Below are positions 1-7,793 of a stretch of DNA of 64,000 nt, one piece after another. Below the pieces are notes generated by a model that worked only from the letters and a program-made list of their open reading frames with translations, did no database searches and was not told where the DNA came from. Within the stretch, counting starts at the first letter, position 1. Each line of letters begins with the position of its first letter. The translations under genes were made by a program, and so were the position numbers. The stretch covers positions 62,001 through 126,000 of the forward strand of contig NZ_CANLRL010000002.1 in assembly GCF_947493595.1 (NCBI RefSeq), given 5' to 3'. The DNA is from an uncultured Shimia sp. (GTDB lineage Bacteria > Pseudomonadota > Alphaproteobacteria > Rhodobacterales > Rhodobacteraceae).

Positions 1-637
1 ATTTACACAAGCCGAAACCTCAACCACGCGTCGATTTGGCGGCACGGGTCTGGGCCTCAGCATTTGCCGCATCCTGACCGAACGCATGGGCGGGGAAATC
101 TCCGTGACCTCTGTATACGGACAGGGATCGCGCTTCCTTGTCAGCTTGCCGGTGGAGCTGCCACCGCACGGCGCATTGCCAGATGACGTCAAGACGCCAT
201 TGGCGACAGACTATGACGCAATTGATTTGACCGGTCTCAACGTCTTGGTCGCGGAAGACAACAAAACCAACCGCGTGTTGATAGCAAAGTTGTTGGAAAA
301 ACTGCCGATCACCCTGCGCTTTGCCGAGGACGGGTTTGAGGCGGTGGACGCCACGCTGGAAACACCGCCAGATCTGATCTTTATGGATATGTCGATGCCC
401 AAGATGAGCGGCATTGAGGCCACCGAAGCCATCCGTGCCAGCGACGTGATCCAACCACATATTGTGGCGCTCACCGCCAATGCTTTTGAAAATGAAAAAC
501 GCGCCTGTCTGGCTGCGGGCATGGATGATTTCCTCACCAAACCAATCCGCCGTGCGGATTTGGTCACGTGCCTGCAGCGCCACGTGGCACGCCAAAATGC
601 GCCAACTTCTGCGGTGCAGACCGCACTCCAAGCTTAG
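1..637 (+). CDS. Hybrid sensor histidine kinase, C-terminal part (5' end outside window)
   Basis: The reading frame is already open at base 2 and begins with the end of a histidine kinase ATPase domain: the G2 box FGGTGLGLSI is visible about 12 codons in. After a short linker comes a complete receiver domain with the acidic pair in VAEDN, the phospho-acceptor Asp in LIFMDMSMP, the conserved Thr in ALTANA and the Lys in TKP. The protein is therefore a hybrid kinase that would pass phosphate from its own His to this Asp. Its sensor domain lies upstream and cannot be judged. The receiver is strikingly like that of the kinase at 44905-47148, including IQPHI-ALTANA and KP-RRA-L. No partner gene is visible downstream. 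Confidence 0.9.
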   Translation, partial: FTQAETSTTRRFGGTGLGLSICRILTERMGGEISVTSVYGQGSRFLVSLPVELPPHGALPDDVKTPLATDYDAIDLTGLNVLVAEDNKTNRVLIAKLLEKLPITLRFAEDGFEAVDATLETPPDLIFMDMSMPKMSGIEATEAIRASDVIQPHIVALTANAFENEKRACLAAGMDDFLTKPIRRADLVTCLQRHVARQNAPTSAVQTALQA

Positions 638-677
638 CGCAACACGCTCACTTTGACTTACACACAACACCGCTGAA

Positions 678-697
678 GCGCAGCCAATGGGCTGCGC
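678..697 (+). other. Hairpin downstream of the hybrid kinase
   Basis: A perfect 8-base stem (GCGCAGCC / GGCTGCGC) with the loop AATG lies 41 bases after the kinase stop codon. It is followed by GC-rich sequence and no T-run, so it is not a classical intrinsic terminator. It may protect the 3' end of the mRNA. The rest of 638-946 holds only this hairpin and the flgI terminator. Confidence 0.35.
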
Positions 698-892
698 GCG
701 GGCCTCGCGCCATTCCTAGAGCTCCCACTCCAAGCGCGCCTTCAGGGCACTGAGAGCCTTGCACCTGATGTGGAAATACCCCTCCTCAGCGCCCGCCGTA
801 CACAAACACCGCACCTTATTTCTTGCATCTGCTGCGCCCCATCCGGTTGCTATGCGACGGTGCCGTGCTCCTCCCAAAGATCGCCAAACAGC

Positions 893-922
893 AAAAAGGC
901 GGCATGCCCTAACATACCGCCT
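893..922 (-). terminator. Intrinsic terminator of the flagellar operon
   Basis: Read on the minus strand, an AGGCGGTATG / CATGCCGCCT stem (10 pairs with one mismatch, 6-base loop) is followed directly by TTTTTGC. It sits 25 bases after the flgI stop codon and should end the flgE-flgK-flgL-flgI transcript. Confidence 0.8.
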
Positions 923-946
923 CTCGCGCCTGTCTGTTTAACGGGC

Positions 947-2059
947 TTAGCGCACTATGAACTCTGCATGCAGGGCTCCGGCCGCTTTGATGCTCTTGAG
1001 GATGTCGATCATGTCACGTGGAGCCACGCCCAGTGCATTCAGACCTTCGATGACTTCACTCAACGAAGTGCCCATCGGCACCTCCGCCAGGCCAATGCCC
1101 TCGTCCTCTTCAATGCCCGCCTCGGTGCGCGGCACCACCACGGTTTCGCCACTAGCAAACGGGTTGGGCTGCACCACCAGCGGGGTTTCCTGAACCCTCA
1201 GGGTCAAACCACCTTGCGACACCGCCACCCGAGATATTCGGACATCGTCGCCCATCACAATTGTGCCGGAGCGTTGATCAACCACCACACGGGCCTTGCG
1301 TTCGGGCTCCACCGAGATGTTCTCAATCTGGCTCAAAGCATGTGCCGGAGAGGCCTGATTGGTGCGGTCAATGTCCACCTGAACGGTGCCCGCATCCAGC
1401 ATCAGCGCCACACGGCGACCATAACTGCGGTTGATGGCTTCCTCAATCCGGTTGGCTGTGGTGAAATCCGGTTCCCGCAACGCCAGACGCATGTTGGTCA
1501 GCGTGGAAAAATCGAAGTCGATCTCTCTCTCAATGCGGGCACCAGAAGGGATCACACCCGACGTTGGCACACCCTTGACGACGCCACCGGCCTCGCCTTC
1601 GGCAGACACGCCCCCTGCGATCACTGTGCCCTGGGCAACTGCGTAGATCTCACCATCGGCCGCATTCATCGGTGTCATCACCAATGTGCCGCCCAAAAGG
1701 CTCTTGGCATCGCCAATCGCCGAAATGGTCACATCCACCGTGCCGCCTGCACGGGCAAAGGGCGGGAGTGTTGCGGTCACAAACACCGCCGCCACATTTT
1801 TGGGACGCATATTCTCGCCGGTGATATTCACACCAAGGCGTTCAAGAATATTGCCCATAATTTCTTCGGTAAACGGCGCATTCCGCAGCCCGTCACCGGT
1901 TCCGTTCAGGCCAACCACCAAACCGTAGCCAACCAGATCATTGCCTCGTACACCGTCAAATTCTACCAGATCTTTGATCCGGATCGGCGCTGCTGCTGCC
2001 ATGACTGGCATCAGTACGAGGAGCAGTAGCATTCTTGCTAAGCCCATGAGATCATTCAC
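947..2059 (-). CDS. flgI: Flagellar P-ring protein FlgI
   Basis: FlgI builds the P ring that surrounds the flagellar rod in the peptidoglycan layer. The 370-residue length is normal for the family. The N-terminus has a Sec signal peptide (hydrophobic LLLLVLMPVMAAAA before the mature start at PIRIKDL), followed by the typical GVRGNDLVGYGLVVGLNGTG block. The conserved C-terminal region ends in a hydrophobic ALHAEFIVR. Its start codon overlaps the flgL stop by 4 bases, so the two are translationally coupled. It is the last gene of the run and is followed by a terminator. The matching L-ring gene flgH is not in the window. Confidence 0.97.
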   Translation of the reverse strand: MNDLMGLARMLLLLVLMPVMAAAAPIRIKDLVEFDGVRGNDLVGYGLVVGLNGTGDGLRNAPFTEEIMGNILERLGVNITGENMRPKNVAAVFVTATLPPFARAGGTVDVTISAIGDAKSLLGGTLVMTPMNAADGEIYAVAQGTVIAGGVSAEGEAGGVVKGVPTSGVIPSGARIEREIDFDFSTLTNMRLALREPDFTTANRIEEAINRSYGRRVALMLDAGTVQVDIDRTNQASPAHALSQIENISVEPERKARVVVDQRSGTIVMGDDVRISRVAVSQGGLTLRVQETPLVVQPNPFASGETVVVPRTEAGIEEDEGIGLAEVPMGTSLSEVIEGLNALGVAPRDMIDILKSIKAAGALHAEFIVR

Positions 2060-3066
2060 CTTACATAATTTGCCAACGTGAGTTGGGAGAGACGCGAGGT
2101 GATCGTATAGACCATCTCAAGTTGCACCTGCACGGCCTGCAATTTGCCAGCCACTTCGGTTTGGTCTGCAGACAATAGGTCCGTCTGCGTCATCAGCATT
2201 GAGCTCCGTGACAGCGAATTCTCCGCCATCGCATTCTCAACACGTTCCTGATTAAATCCGATGTCTGCGCGGACGCGGGTCAGGTTGTCCTGTCCGGTCA
2301 ATAGACGTTCGCCGGCGCGCGCCATTAGGTTCTTCTTATCTGTGAGGTCCAGATTAAGCCCTGGATCAAGGGCCAACGCCGCGAGCGCAGAATCCCGCAT
2401 TGCTTCACGTAGCTCAGTGCTGTCTGCGCGAACATTGAAGTCTGCTGACTGATTATCATTTAAACGCATCGGCGCGAGATCGTTAAGCGATCCCAGATAC
2501 GCATTGGTTTCAAATCCACCACCTGGAGTCATAAAATAGTCATCTACAGCTGTGACAATGTCATTGATCGTCAAGGCGCCTGCAACAGCCGCTGAAAGCT
2601 GCGTCATCATCGCGTCGGAATCAATCAACGCGGCGCCGTCTGTTGCCGTACCACCAAAGATTGTCCGGTCTGCGACCCGACCGTTCAAGGCACTCACAAC
2701 CGCGTCGAAATCGTTGCGCGCACTACGAGCCACACTGTCGACGGCAGCAGACAAACCGGACTCCGACGCAGACAACAAGTCCCGTCCCAAATCGCCAGTG
2801 ACGGAATGCACCTGGTCCAGCGTCATTTGGGCCGTTTCTAGAAACAGCGACGCATCTTTGGTGGCTGTATCATAGCCCTCCAGAACGGTGAGCTGACGTT
2901 CCACGCCAGCCAGCATATTGAAGTCGCCTCGCAGAGCCGCCGAAGGATCAGCTTTTCGACCGGAGGCAAGTTCGTAAGCAAGTCTGTTCAGGTCCTGCTT
3001 AACCGCCACGGTCCGGCGCGCATTCATCATGTGCTGCGCCATGTCACCTATTGATGTAATGGTCAT
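2056..3066 (-). CDS. flgL: Flagellar hook-filament junction protein FlgL (HAP3)
   Basis: FlgL is the second hook-associated protein and joins the hook to the filament. The 336-residue protein has a flagellin-like layout: an N-terminal helical block (MTITSIGDMAQHMMNARR, then AYELASGRKADPSAALRG), a variable middle, and a C-terminal coiled-coil block ending in LEMVYTITSRLSQLTLANYVR-type heptads that packs against the N-terminus. Four-base overlaps with flgK upstream and flgI downstream place it inside a tightly coupled operon. Sequence variation in the middle domain makes lineage comparison hard, but order and ends leave little doubt. Confidence 0.93.
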   Translation of the reverse strand: MTITSIGDMAQHMMNARRTVAVKQDLNRLAYELASGRKADPSAALRGDFNMLAGVERQLTVLEGYDTATKDASLFLETAQMTLDQVHSVTGDLGRDLLSASESGLSAAVDSVARSARNDFDAVVSALNGRVADRTIFGGTATDGAALIDSDAMMTQLSAAVAGALTINDIVTAVDDYFMTPGGGFETNAYLGSLNDLAPMRLNDNQSADFNVRADSTELREAMRDSALAALALDPGLNLDLTDKKNLMARAGERLLTGQDNLTRVRADIGFNQERVENAMAENSLSRSSMLMTQTDLLSADQTEVAGKLQAVQVQLEMVYTITSRLSQLTLANYVR

Positions 3067-4520
3067 CCGATCCTCAACAGTTCTTGCATCATTTCATCTA
3101 CCGCCTGGATGAGCTTTGCGTTCGCCGCGTAAGACTGCTCAACCAGCATCAGCATTTGCAGCTCCTGATCAGTGTCCACACCGTCAATGAGCTCCATCTC
3201 TTCCAGCGACACCAATCGCGCCGAAGCAAAAGCCACGTCGTTGTCGCTTTGCACCCGCGCGCCAGCCACGCTGGACAAAAACTTGCCGCTCAACTCACTC
3301 ATTGAAACGGCCTTGGAGCCGTAGCCACCGGACACGGGAACAACCTGAACCTGCATCGCATCCAGCATGCGGTTCAAATGGGTTGCATCACCGGCATCAC
3401 CGGGTGCTGCAGCCCCCAGACCATCGCGCAAACGCCACGTTTCACCGGCTCCGTCGATATCCACGAGATTGTTCAACTCCAACCGCCCAGCCAGACCAAC
3501 TTCGTTGGCGGCGGTAAAGGCCAATCCTGCATCGGTGAACAACCCGGCATCTCCTGGTGCCAAAGTTGGGTCCATGGTTGGATCTTGGTAGCGTTCCACC
3601 AAATTACGCGCTGCAGCATCCAGATCCGCCTGCGCCTGCACGCCAAATTCGTCGCGAATGGCAAACTGCGCGCCGATGGCGCCGCCAGACAACGCGCCTT
3701 TGTCGCTGTCGATCCGCATGGGATAGCCGTTGATGGTGACCCCGCCCAAAAGGCCATTGGCCTCTGTCATATGCGGCTCAACCGTACCGACTTCGGTAAA
3801 CTCAATTGTCGCGGCTTTACCGTCCAAAAGAACTGCACCGTTGGTCGTATAGAGCGCCACGCCGCCGCGATCGCGTGGAGACATGCGCACAGGAACCAAC
3901 TCGCCAACTTTGTCGATCAGAACTTGACGCTGATCTTCCAGCGCCGCGGTTTCTTGTCCCTGGTTGATCGCTAGAGAAATCTTGCGGTTGACCTCCTCGG
4001 TCTGCTTCAGCAATCCATTGAGGCTGTCGATCATGCTGCCGATTTTGGAGTCGGCCTCAGTGCGCATTTTTTGGACGCCATCAGACGCTTCATTAAAGGC
4101 AAGCGCGATGCGTTCGGCGTCCTGCGACACGTTTTTTAGACGGACATCACTGTCTGGCGCACCTGTGGCCATTGCCAGAGAGCTTTCAAAGGTCGCCATC
4201 ACGCCGGACAAGCTGGTCGGATCTTCGGGTGTCCCAACAAGGCTTTCCATACGGTTGTAGAACGCATTTGTTCCCGTTGCCAATGCATTGCCAGCGTCAG
4301 CAAGGCGGCGCTCTGCAATGGTCACAGGGTTCACATGGCGAGAAGTGCCTTCAATCTTCACACCCGCTGAATAGCCATACAGTGCGGCAGACTGATTGAG
4401 AGTCCGCCGCCCGTAGCCTTCGGTCATGGCGTTGGAGATATTGGAAGACACCACCTCTGCCCGACGCGCCGTGGCCGTCAATCCGGTCAATGCGTTTGAC
4501 AGAGCGCTCGATATACTCAT
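3063..4520 (-). CDS. flgK: Flagellar hook-associated protein FlgK (HAP1)
   Basis: FlgK sits between hook and FlgL and is exported by the flagellar type III system. The N-terminus carries the rod/hook family signature (ALTGLTATARRAEVVSSNIS) and the C-terminus the matching helix (EQSYAANAKLIQAVDEMMQELL), both needed for coiled-coil packing in the axial structure. At 485 residues it is of ordinary size. It follows flgE by 41 bases, with AAAGGA before its ATG as ribosome-binding site, and overlaps flgL by 4 bases. Confidence 0.95.
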   Translation of the reverse strand: MSISSALSNALTGLTATARRAEVVSSNISNAMTEGYGRRTLNQSAALYGYSAGVKIEGTSRHVNPVTIAERRLADAGNALATGTNAFYNRMESLVGTPEDPTSLSGVMATFESSLAMATGAPDSDVRLKNVSQDAERIALAFNEASDGVQKMRTEADSKIGSMIDSLNGLLKQTEEVNRKISLAINQGQETAALEDQRQVLIDKVGELVPVRMSPRDRGGVALYTTNGAVLLDGKAATIEFTEVGTVEPHMTEANGLLGGVTINGYPMRIDSDKGALSGGAIGAQFAIRDEFGVQAQADLDAAARNLVERYQDPTMDPTLAPGDAGLFTDAGLAFTAANEVGLAGRLELNNLVDIDGAGETWRLRDGLGAAAPGDAGDATHLNRMLDAMQVQVVPVSGGYGSKAVSMSELSGKFLSSVAGARVQSDNDVAFASARLVSLEEMELIDGVDTDQELQMLMLVEQSYAANAKLIQAVDEMMQELLRIG

Positions 4521-4561
4521 GTCTTATCCTTTCCGGCCGACAACGGCCTCGGCGCGGTTAC

Positions 4562-5869
4562 TTAGCGTTTGATATTGGTGGTTTCTTGCAGCATTTCGTC
4601 CACGGTCTGGATGACCTTGGCGTTGGTGCTGTAAGCGCGTTGGGTCTGGATCATGTCGGTCAATTCGCCCGCCACATCGGTGGCCGATTCCTCACGGACA
4701 TAAGACAGAAGTTCACCAGATGGGCCGGTGCCCGCATCCCACATGAAGTAGGGACCACTTTCATTGGACGGCACGTAGGTCTGGAAGTCCAAAGAGATAT
4801 CCAAGCCGTTCGGGTTTGGAACATCCACCAACGGAATCTGCGCGATGGTGCGGGTGATCCCGGTGTCGAAATAGGCATGTACAAAGCCGTTGTTGTCAAC
4901 TTCAACGGAGGTCATGGACCCCACCGGTGCGCCGTCTTTGTCGATTTTCAATGGCGCATAGGAATCACCAAGCTGGCTCATGCCCCCTTCGGCCCCGATC
5001 ATGCCGATGTTCAGCTCCATGGGGCCGCCAGAGACGTTCAGGATCGCGCTACCTGTCAGCGGATCATACGCGCCGCCGGGAGGGTTGGACACCACGGCCT
5101 GCAACAGACCACCGGTGGTGCGCCCGTCGTCAAACGTCATGGTGTAGTCACCAATGATCGCGCCACCTGAGGCAGAATCACGGATCACCATGTTCCACTC
5201 ATTGGACGCGCCTGCCCCTGGAACGGTTGGCGTAAACTCAATGTTCAGTGTCTCGGCCTGGCCCAGGTTGCCATAGTACTCGATACTTAACGTTTCTACA
5301 GAACCTGCGGCACCGGCCACGGTGGAGGTCGCCGGCAGGTTTACACCCAGATCAACATTGGTCGTGGGAGAGCCAACCAGCTGAGATGTCAGCAAACGAA
5401 TCGGGCTCAGGCCGGTATCGGTGTCGCGTGGATAGTTCGGAATGGATCCATCCGCTGCCGCGGGCCACCCCATCAGCGCCAGCCCTGCCTCAGTCACAAG
5501 ATAGCCATCCTCATCCGGACGGAAAGACCCCGTGGTGGCCAGCATCATTTGCGGGCTGGTGTCACCTGCCTTGATAGCCGTACCCGCCGCAACAGGTAAG
5601 AAACCACGACCACGCACCGCGAGGTCGGTTGGATTGGTGGTTGGGGTGAGCGAACCACCTTCGTCAATCAGGCGACGCGAAGTCGCTTGCACACCGCCAG
5701 CGGAATACTTGCCGCCACCGGCACCGGTCACCATAGACTGGAAATCAGTCTCAACCCGACGGTAACCGTAGGTCGCAGAGTTCGCGATGTTGTCTGAAAT
5801 GGACGCCAGTCGGGTGGCATTGGCATTGAGCCCGGCCACACCGGCATTAAGCGAAGAGGAAATCGACAT
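4562..5869 (-). CDS. flgE: Flagellar hook protein FlgE
   Basis: FlgE polymerises into the flagellar hook. The 435-residue protein starts with the axial-protein motif (NAGVAGLNANATRLASISDN) and a TYGYRRVETDF stretch. It ends with a helix (QRAYSTNAKVIQTVDEMLQE) like that of FlgK. The middle carries the flgE insert with hook-specific beta structure. It is the first gene of the hook cluster after motB and is followed by flgK. Its ribosome-binding site and start codon fall in the downstream arm of a 10-base inverted repeat, described separately, which may control translation. Confidence 0.93.
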   Translation of the reverse strand: MSISSSLNAGVAGLNANATRLASISDNIANSATYGYRRVETDFQSMVTGAGGGKYSAGGVQATSRRLIDEGGSLTPTTNPTDLAVRGRGFLPVAAGTAIKAGDTSPQMMLATTGSFRPDEDGYLVTEAGLALMGWPAAADGSIPNYPRDTDTGLSPIRLLTSQLVGSPTTNVDLGVNLPATSTVAGAAGSVETLSIEYYGNLGQAETLNIEFTPTVPGAGASNEWNMVIRDSASGGAIIGDYTMTFDDGRTTGGLLQAVVSNPPGGAYDPLTGSAILNVSGGPMELNIGMIGAEGGMSQLGDSYAPLKIDKDGAPVGSMTSVEVDNNGFVHAYFDTGITRTIAQIPLVDVPNPNGLDISLDFQTYVPSNESGPYFMWDAGTGPSGELLSYVREESATDVAGELTDMIQTQRAYSTNAKVIQTVDEMLQETTNIKR

Positions 5870-5953
5870 GGTACGCCTTTCTGCTGTATCAATTCGGTCG
5901 TCGTCTGCTTGGTTACGACAATCGGAATTAACAGCGGCCTAACGGCGTACCAT
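5868..5953 (-). promoter_or_regulatory. Inverted repeat spanning the flgE leader, covering the start codon
   Basis: Bases 5868-5877 (ATGGTACGCC on the plus strand) are the exact reverse complement of 5944-5953. In an mRNA read from the minus strand, the 5' arm would pair with bases that include the region next to the flgE ribosome-binding site (AAAGGCG) and the first two bases of its AUG. The loop between the arms is 66 bases. This is visible sequence; the regulatory role is inference. Confidence 0.45.
5939..5953 (-). CDS. Possible leader mini-ORF (Met-Val-Arg-Arg) ahead of flgE
   Basis: After the motB stop codon the minus strand reads AAAAGGAAAT and then ATG GTA CGC CGT TAG. This is a good ribosome-binding site followed by a four-codon ORF. 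Its first ten bases are the upstream arm of the inverted repeat that pairs with the flgE start. Ribosomes on it would open that pairing. Such a short ORF can arise by chance, so confidence is low. Confidence 0.25.
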   Translation of the reverse strand: MVRR

Positions 5954-5967
5954 ATTTCCTTTTAGCT

Positions 5968-6798
5968 TCAGCGATCCGATCGCAACAGAATGATCTCAAT
6001 CCTGTTGTTCCGCAGGTCCCGCGGCACATTGGACACCGGTTCGCGGTCTGCATGGCCGGTCACCCGCGCCACCCGTTCAGTCTCCAAACCATAGGTTTCC
6101 ATCAGCTTTCGAAGTTCATTTGCGCGAATCGATGACAGTTGCCAACTCGGGTTCTCCCGCACCGTGATCACGCTGGTGCGCACATGACCTTCCACCGCCA
6201 CCTGGTTGCTCACCATATTGGACACTTCCGCAAGAACCTTGGCCAAATCCACCAAAATGGGCATCGGCACCGCGCTTTTGGGCTTAAACAATCGCTCCTC
6301 TTCGGAATCAAAGATCTCGATCACCAGACCTTCGTCGGTCAAGCGTGTCACAACATGTTTCAGCACATTGTCGGCCAACAGGCTCTCGCCACCACCGCCA
6401 ATCAGCATGTCTTCGACTTTCTCGAAGTCAGCATCCTCGCCTTTGCTACCTGGCTGTTCGAACTCAACCGGATCCGGGTTGTCTTTCAATGCCGTTGGCA
6501 AGCCACCCACGCCGTTTTGCGACAGGATGTTATGTTCCTGCACGCTGTCCCCGCCAAACATGGCATTGCCGCCACCGGACACTTTGTTCAATGGCACCGT
6601 TGGGCTGAAGAATTCAGCAATCCCCAGCCGTTGCTGTTCTGTAGTCGCGTTGATCAGCCACATCAGCAAAAAGAATGCCATCATGGCGGTCACAAAATCC
6701 GCGTATGCAATTTTCCACGCCCCACCGTGGTGTCCGTCGCCTGCGATGACCTTCTTACGTTTTATGATCACCGGAGCGACGTTGGAATTATCAGCCAT
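5968..6798 (-). CDS. motB: Flagellar motor stator protein MotB
   Basis: MotB is the peptidoglycan-anchored half of the proton-driven stator. Near the N-terminus HHGGAWKIAYADFVTAMM leads into the single membrane helix and carries the essential proton-binding Asp (residue 34 from the chosen start). The C-terminus is an OmpA-like peptidoglycan-binding domain (VTGHADREPVSNVPRDLRNN). I chose the ATG at 6798 because AAGGTG lies just upstream; a GTG 33 bases earlier would add 11 residues and lacks a comparable site. The protein is then 276 residues. No motA is next to it, so the partner must be encoded elsewhere. Confidence 0.93.
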   Translation of the reverse strand: MADNSNVAPVIIKRKKVIAGDGHHGGAWKIAYADFVTAMMAFFLLMWLINATTEQQRLGIAEFFSPTVPLNKVSGGGNAMFGGDSVQEHNILSQNGVGGLPTALKDNPDPVEFEQPGSKGEDADFEKVEDMLIGGGGESLLADNVLKHVVTRLTDEGLVIEIFDSEEERLFKPKSAVPMPILVDLAKVLAEVSNMVSNQVAVEGHVRTSVITVRENPSWQLSSIRANELRKLMETYGLETERVARVTGHADREPVSNVPRDLRNNRIEIILLRSDR

Positions 6799-6845
6799 CG
6801 CCGTCACCTTTTTCTCACCCTGACACGACACCTATACGGCAGCTC

Positions 6846-6860
6846 TTACCCCCGCCTTAA
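6846..6860 (-). promoter_or_regulatory. CtrA-like box upstream of motB
   Basis: On the minus strand the sequence reads TTAA-N7-GTAA, one base from the alphaproteobacterial CtrA consensus TTAA-N7-TTAA, 47 bases before the motB start codon. CtrA controls flagellar genes in Rhodobacterales. A single near-match in AT-containing intergenic DNA is weak evidence. Confidence 0.25.
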
Positions 6861-6912
6861 CATATGGAATACATGAGAAATTTTAGGGATTTTCCAACAG
6901 GACAAGGCCTGT

Positions 6913-7662
6913 CTAATCTGCCAAATATGCACTCAAAATTTGCATAAAATCCCGCCGGTCCAAACCGGCCTCAATAACCGGCCCGACCTGCACCTCAATC
7001 ACCCCCGGATATTTGAGCCAGCTGCCGCGCGGCCAAACCGCGCCAGAGGTCAACCGCACCGGCACCGCAGGCACACCGGCCAGCTGGTAGAGCACCCCCA
7101 CCCCGGCTTGCGGCTCGGAATGCTCCAAACGGCGCGTGCCGCTGGGAAAAATCGCCAACCGCCGCCCGTCTTTGATCGCCGCTACGCCGGCACGAAACCC
7201 CGCCCGCATCGCGTCCCCGCCGGTTTCCACCGGAATATGCCCCAAGGCCCGTGCCACAGGACCAAACACCGGGTAAGAAAAAATCGGCTTCTTGGCGAAC
7301 ATCACCGGGTAGTCAAACAGGGCGTGGAAAAATAACGTCTCCCAGGTGCTCTCATGCTGAGATGCAATCAGCAAAGGCCCGTCGGGTAGGTGCTCCGCCC
7401 CGTCCAAGCGATAGTCGATGCCACACACCGTCCGCAACAACCAGCGCAGAACCGACAAGTAGCCATCCGCAAGCCCACGCACTGCCTGACGCGACGCCCG
7501 TTTGAACGGCCACACTATCAGAAACGGCATCAGTGCGAGACTGGCCAACCCATAAAACAGCAGGCTTCGTACAAAGACGACGGGAAGAGACTGTTGCAGC
7601 CTATGCATAAGAATTCTCAAGACAATGTGCTTCAGTCTTACGCGGTGGTGCCGCCTTTGCAT
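6913..7662 (-). CDS. plsC: 1-acyl-sn-glycerol-3-phosphate acyltransferase (PlsC family)
   Basis: The enzyme would transfer a second acyl chain to lysophosphatidic acid to make phosphatidic acid at the inner membrane. An N-terminal hydrophobic helix (LLFYGLASLALMPFLIVW) is followed by the acyltransferase block ASQHESTWET, a form of the HX4(D/E) motif with Glu in place of Asp. The FPSGTRR motif and a conserved PAVPVRL stretch follow. The first ATG has AAGGGA 4 bases ahead; an ATG at 7608 (MHRLQQ) is an alternative start that would shorten the protein by 18 residues. It stands alone between motB and the divergent tamA. Confidence 0.87.
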   Translation of the reverse strand: MQRRHHRVRLKHIVLRILMHRLQQSLPVVFVRSLLFYGLASLALMPFLIVWPFKRASRQAVRGLADGYLSVLRWLLRTVCGIDYRLDGAEHLPDGPLLIASQHESTWETLFFHALFDYPVMFAKKPIFSYPVFGPVARALGHIPVETGGDAMRAGFRAGVAAIKDGRRLAIFPSGTRRLEHSEPQAGVGVLYQLAGVPAVPVRLTSGAVWPRGSWLKYPGVIEVQVGPVIEAGLDRRDFMQILSAYLAD

Positions 7663-7793
7663 AGCGTCCCTTCACCGATCAAGCGCGAAGTATGTGAATG
7701 CTGTATGGTCACGGAGTCACGCTTGGTCTAATCTGCCCGAAAGGGGCAACAAACTGCCTGTTGCCCAAGCATTTTGAAGAGTTTTTGGCGCGC

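Noticed and set aside
770-2029. Long open frame of 419 codons on the plus strand across flgI
   Set aside because: It lies opposite the clearly coding flgI, has a His- and Arg-rich composition typical of antisense frames in GC-rich DNA, and no domain. It is a shadow.
5968-6831. GTG at 6831 as start of motB
   Set aside because: It adds 11 residues with no family likeness; the ATG at 6798 has AAGGTG in the right place and gives the usual MotB N-terminus.
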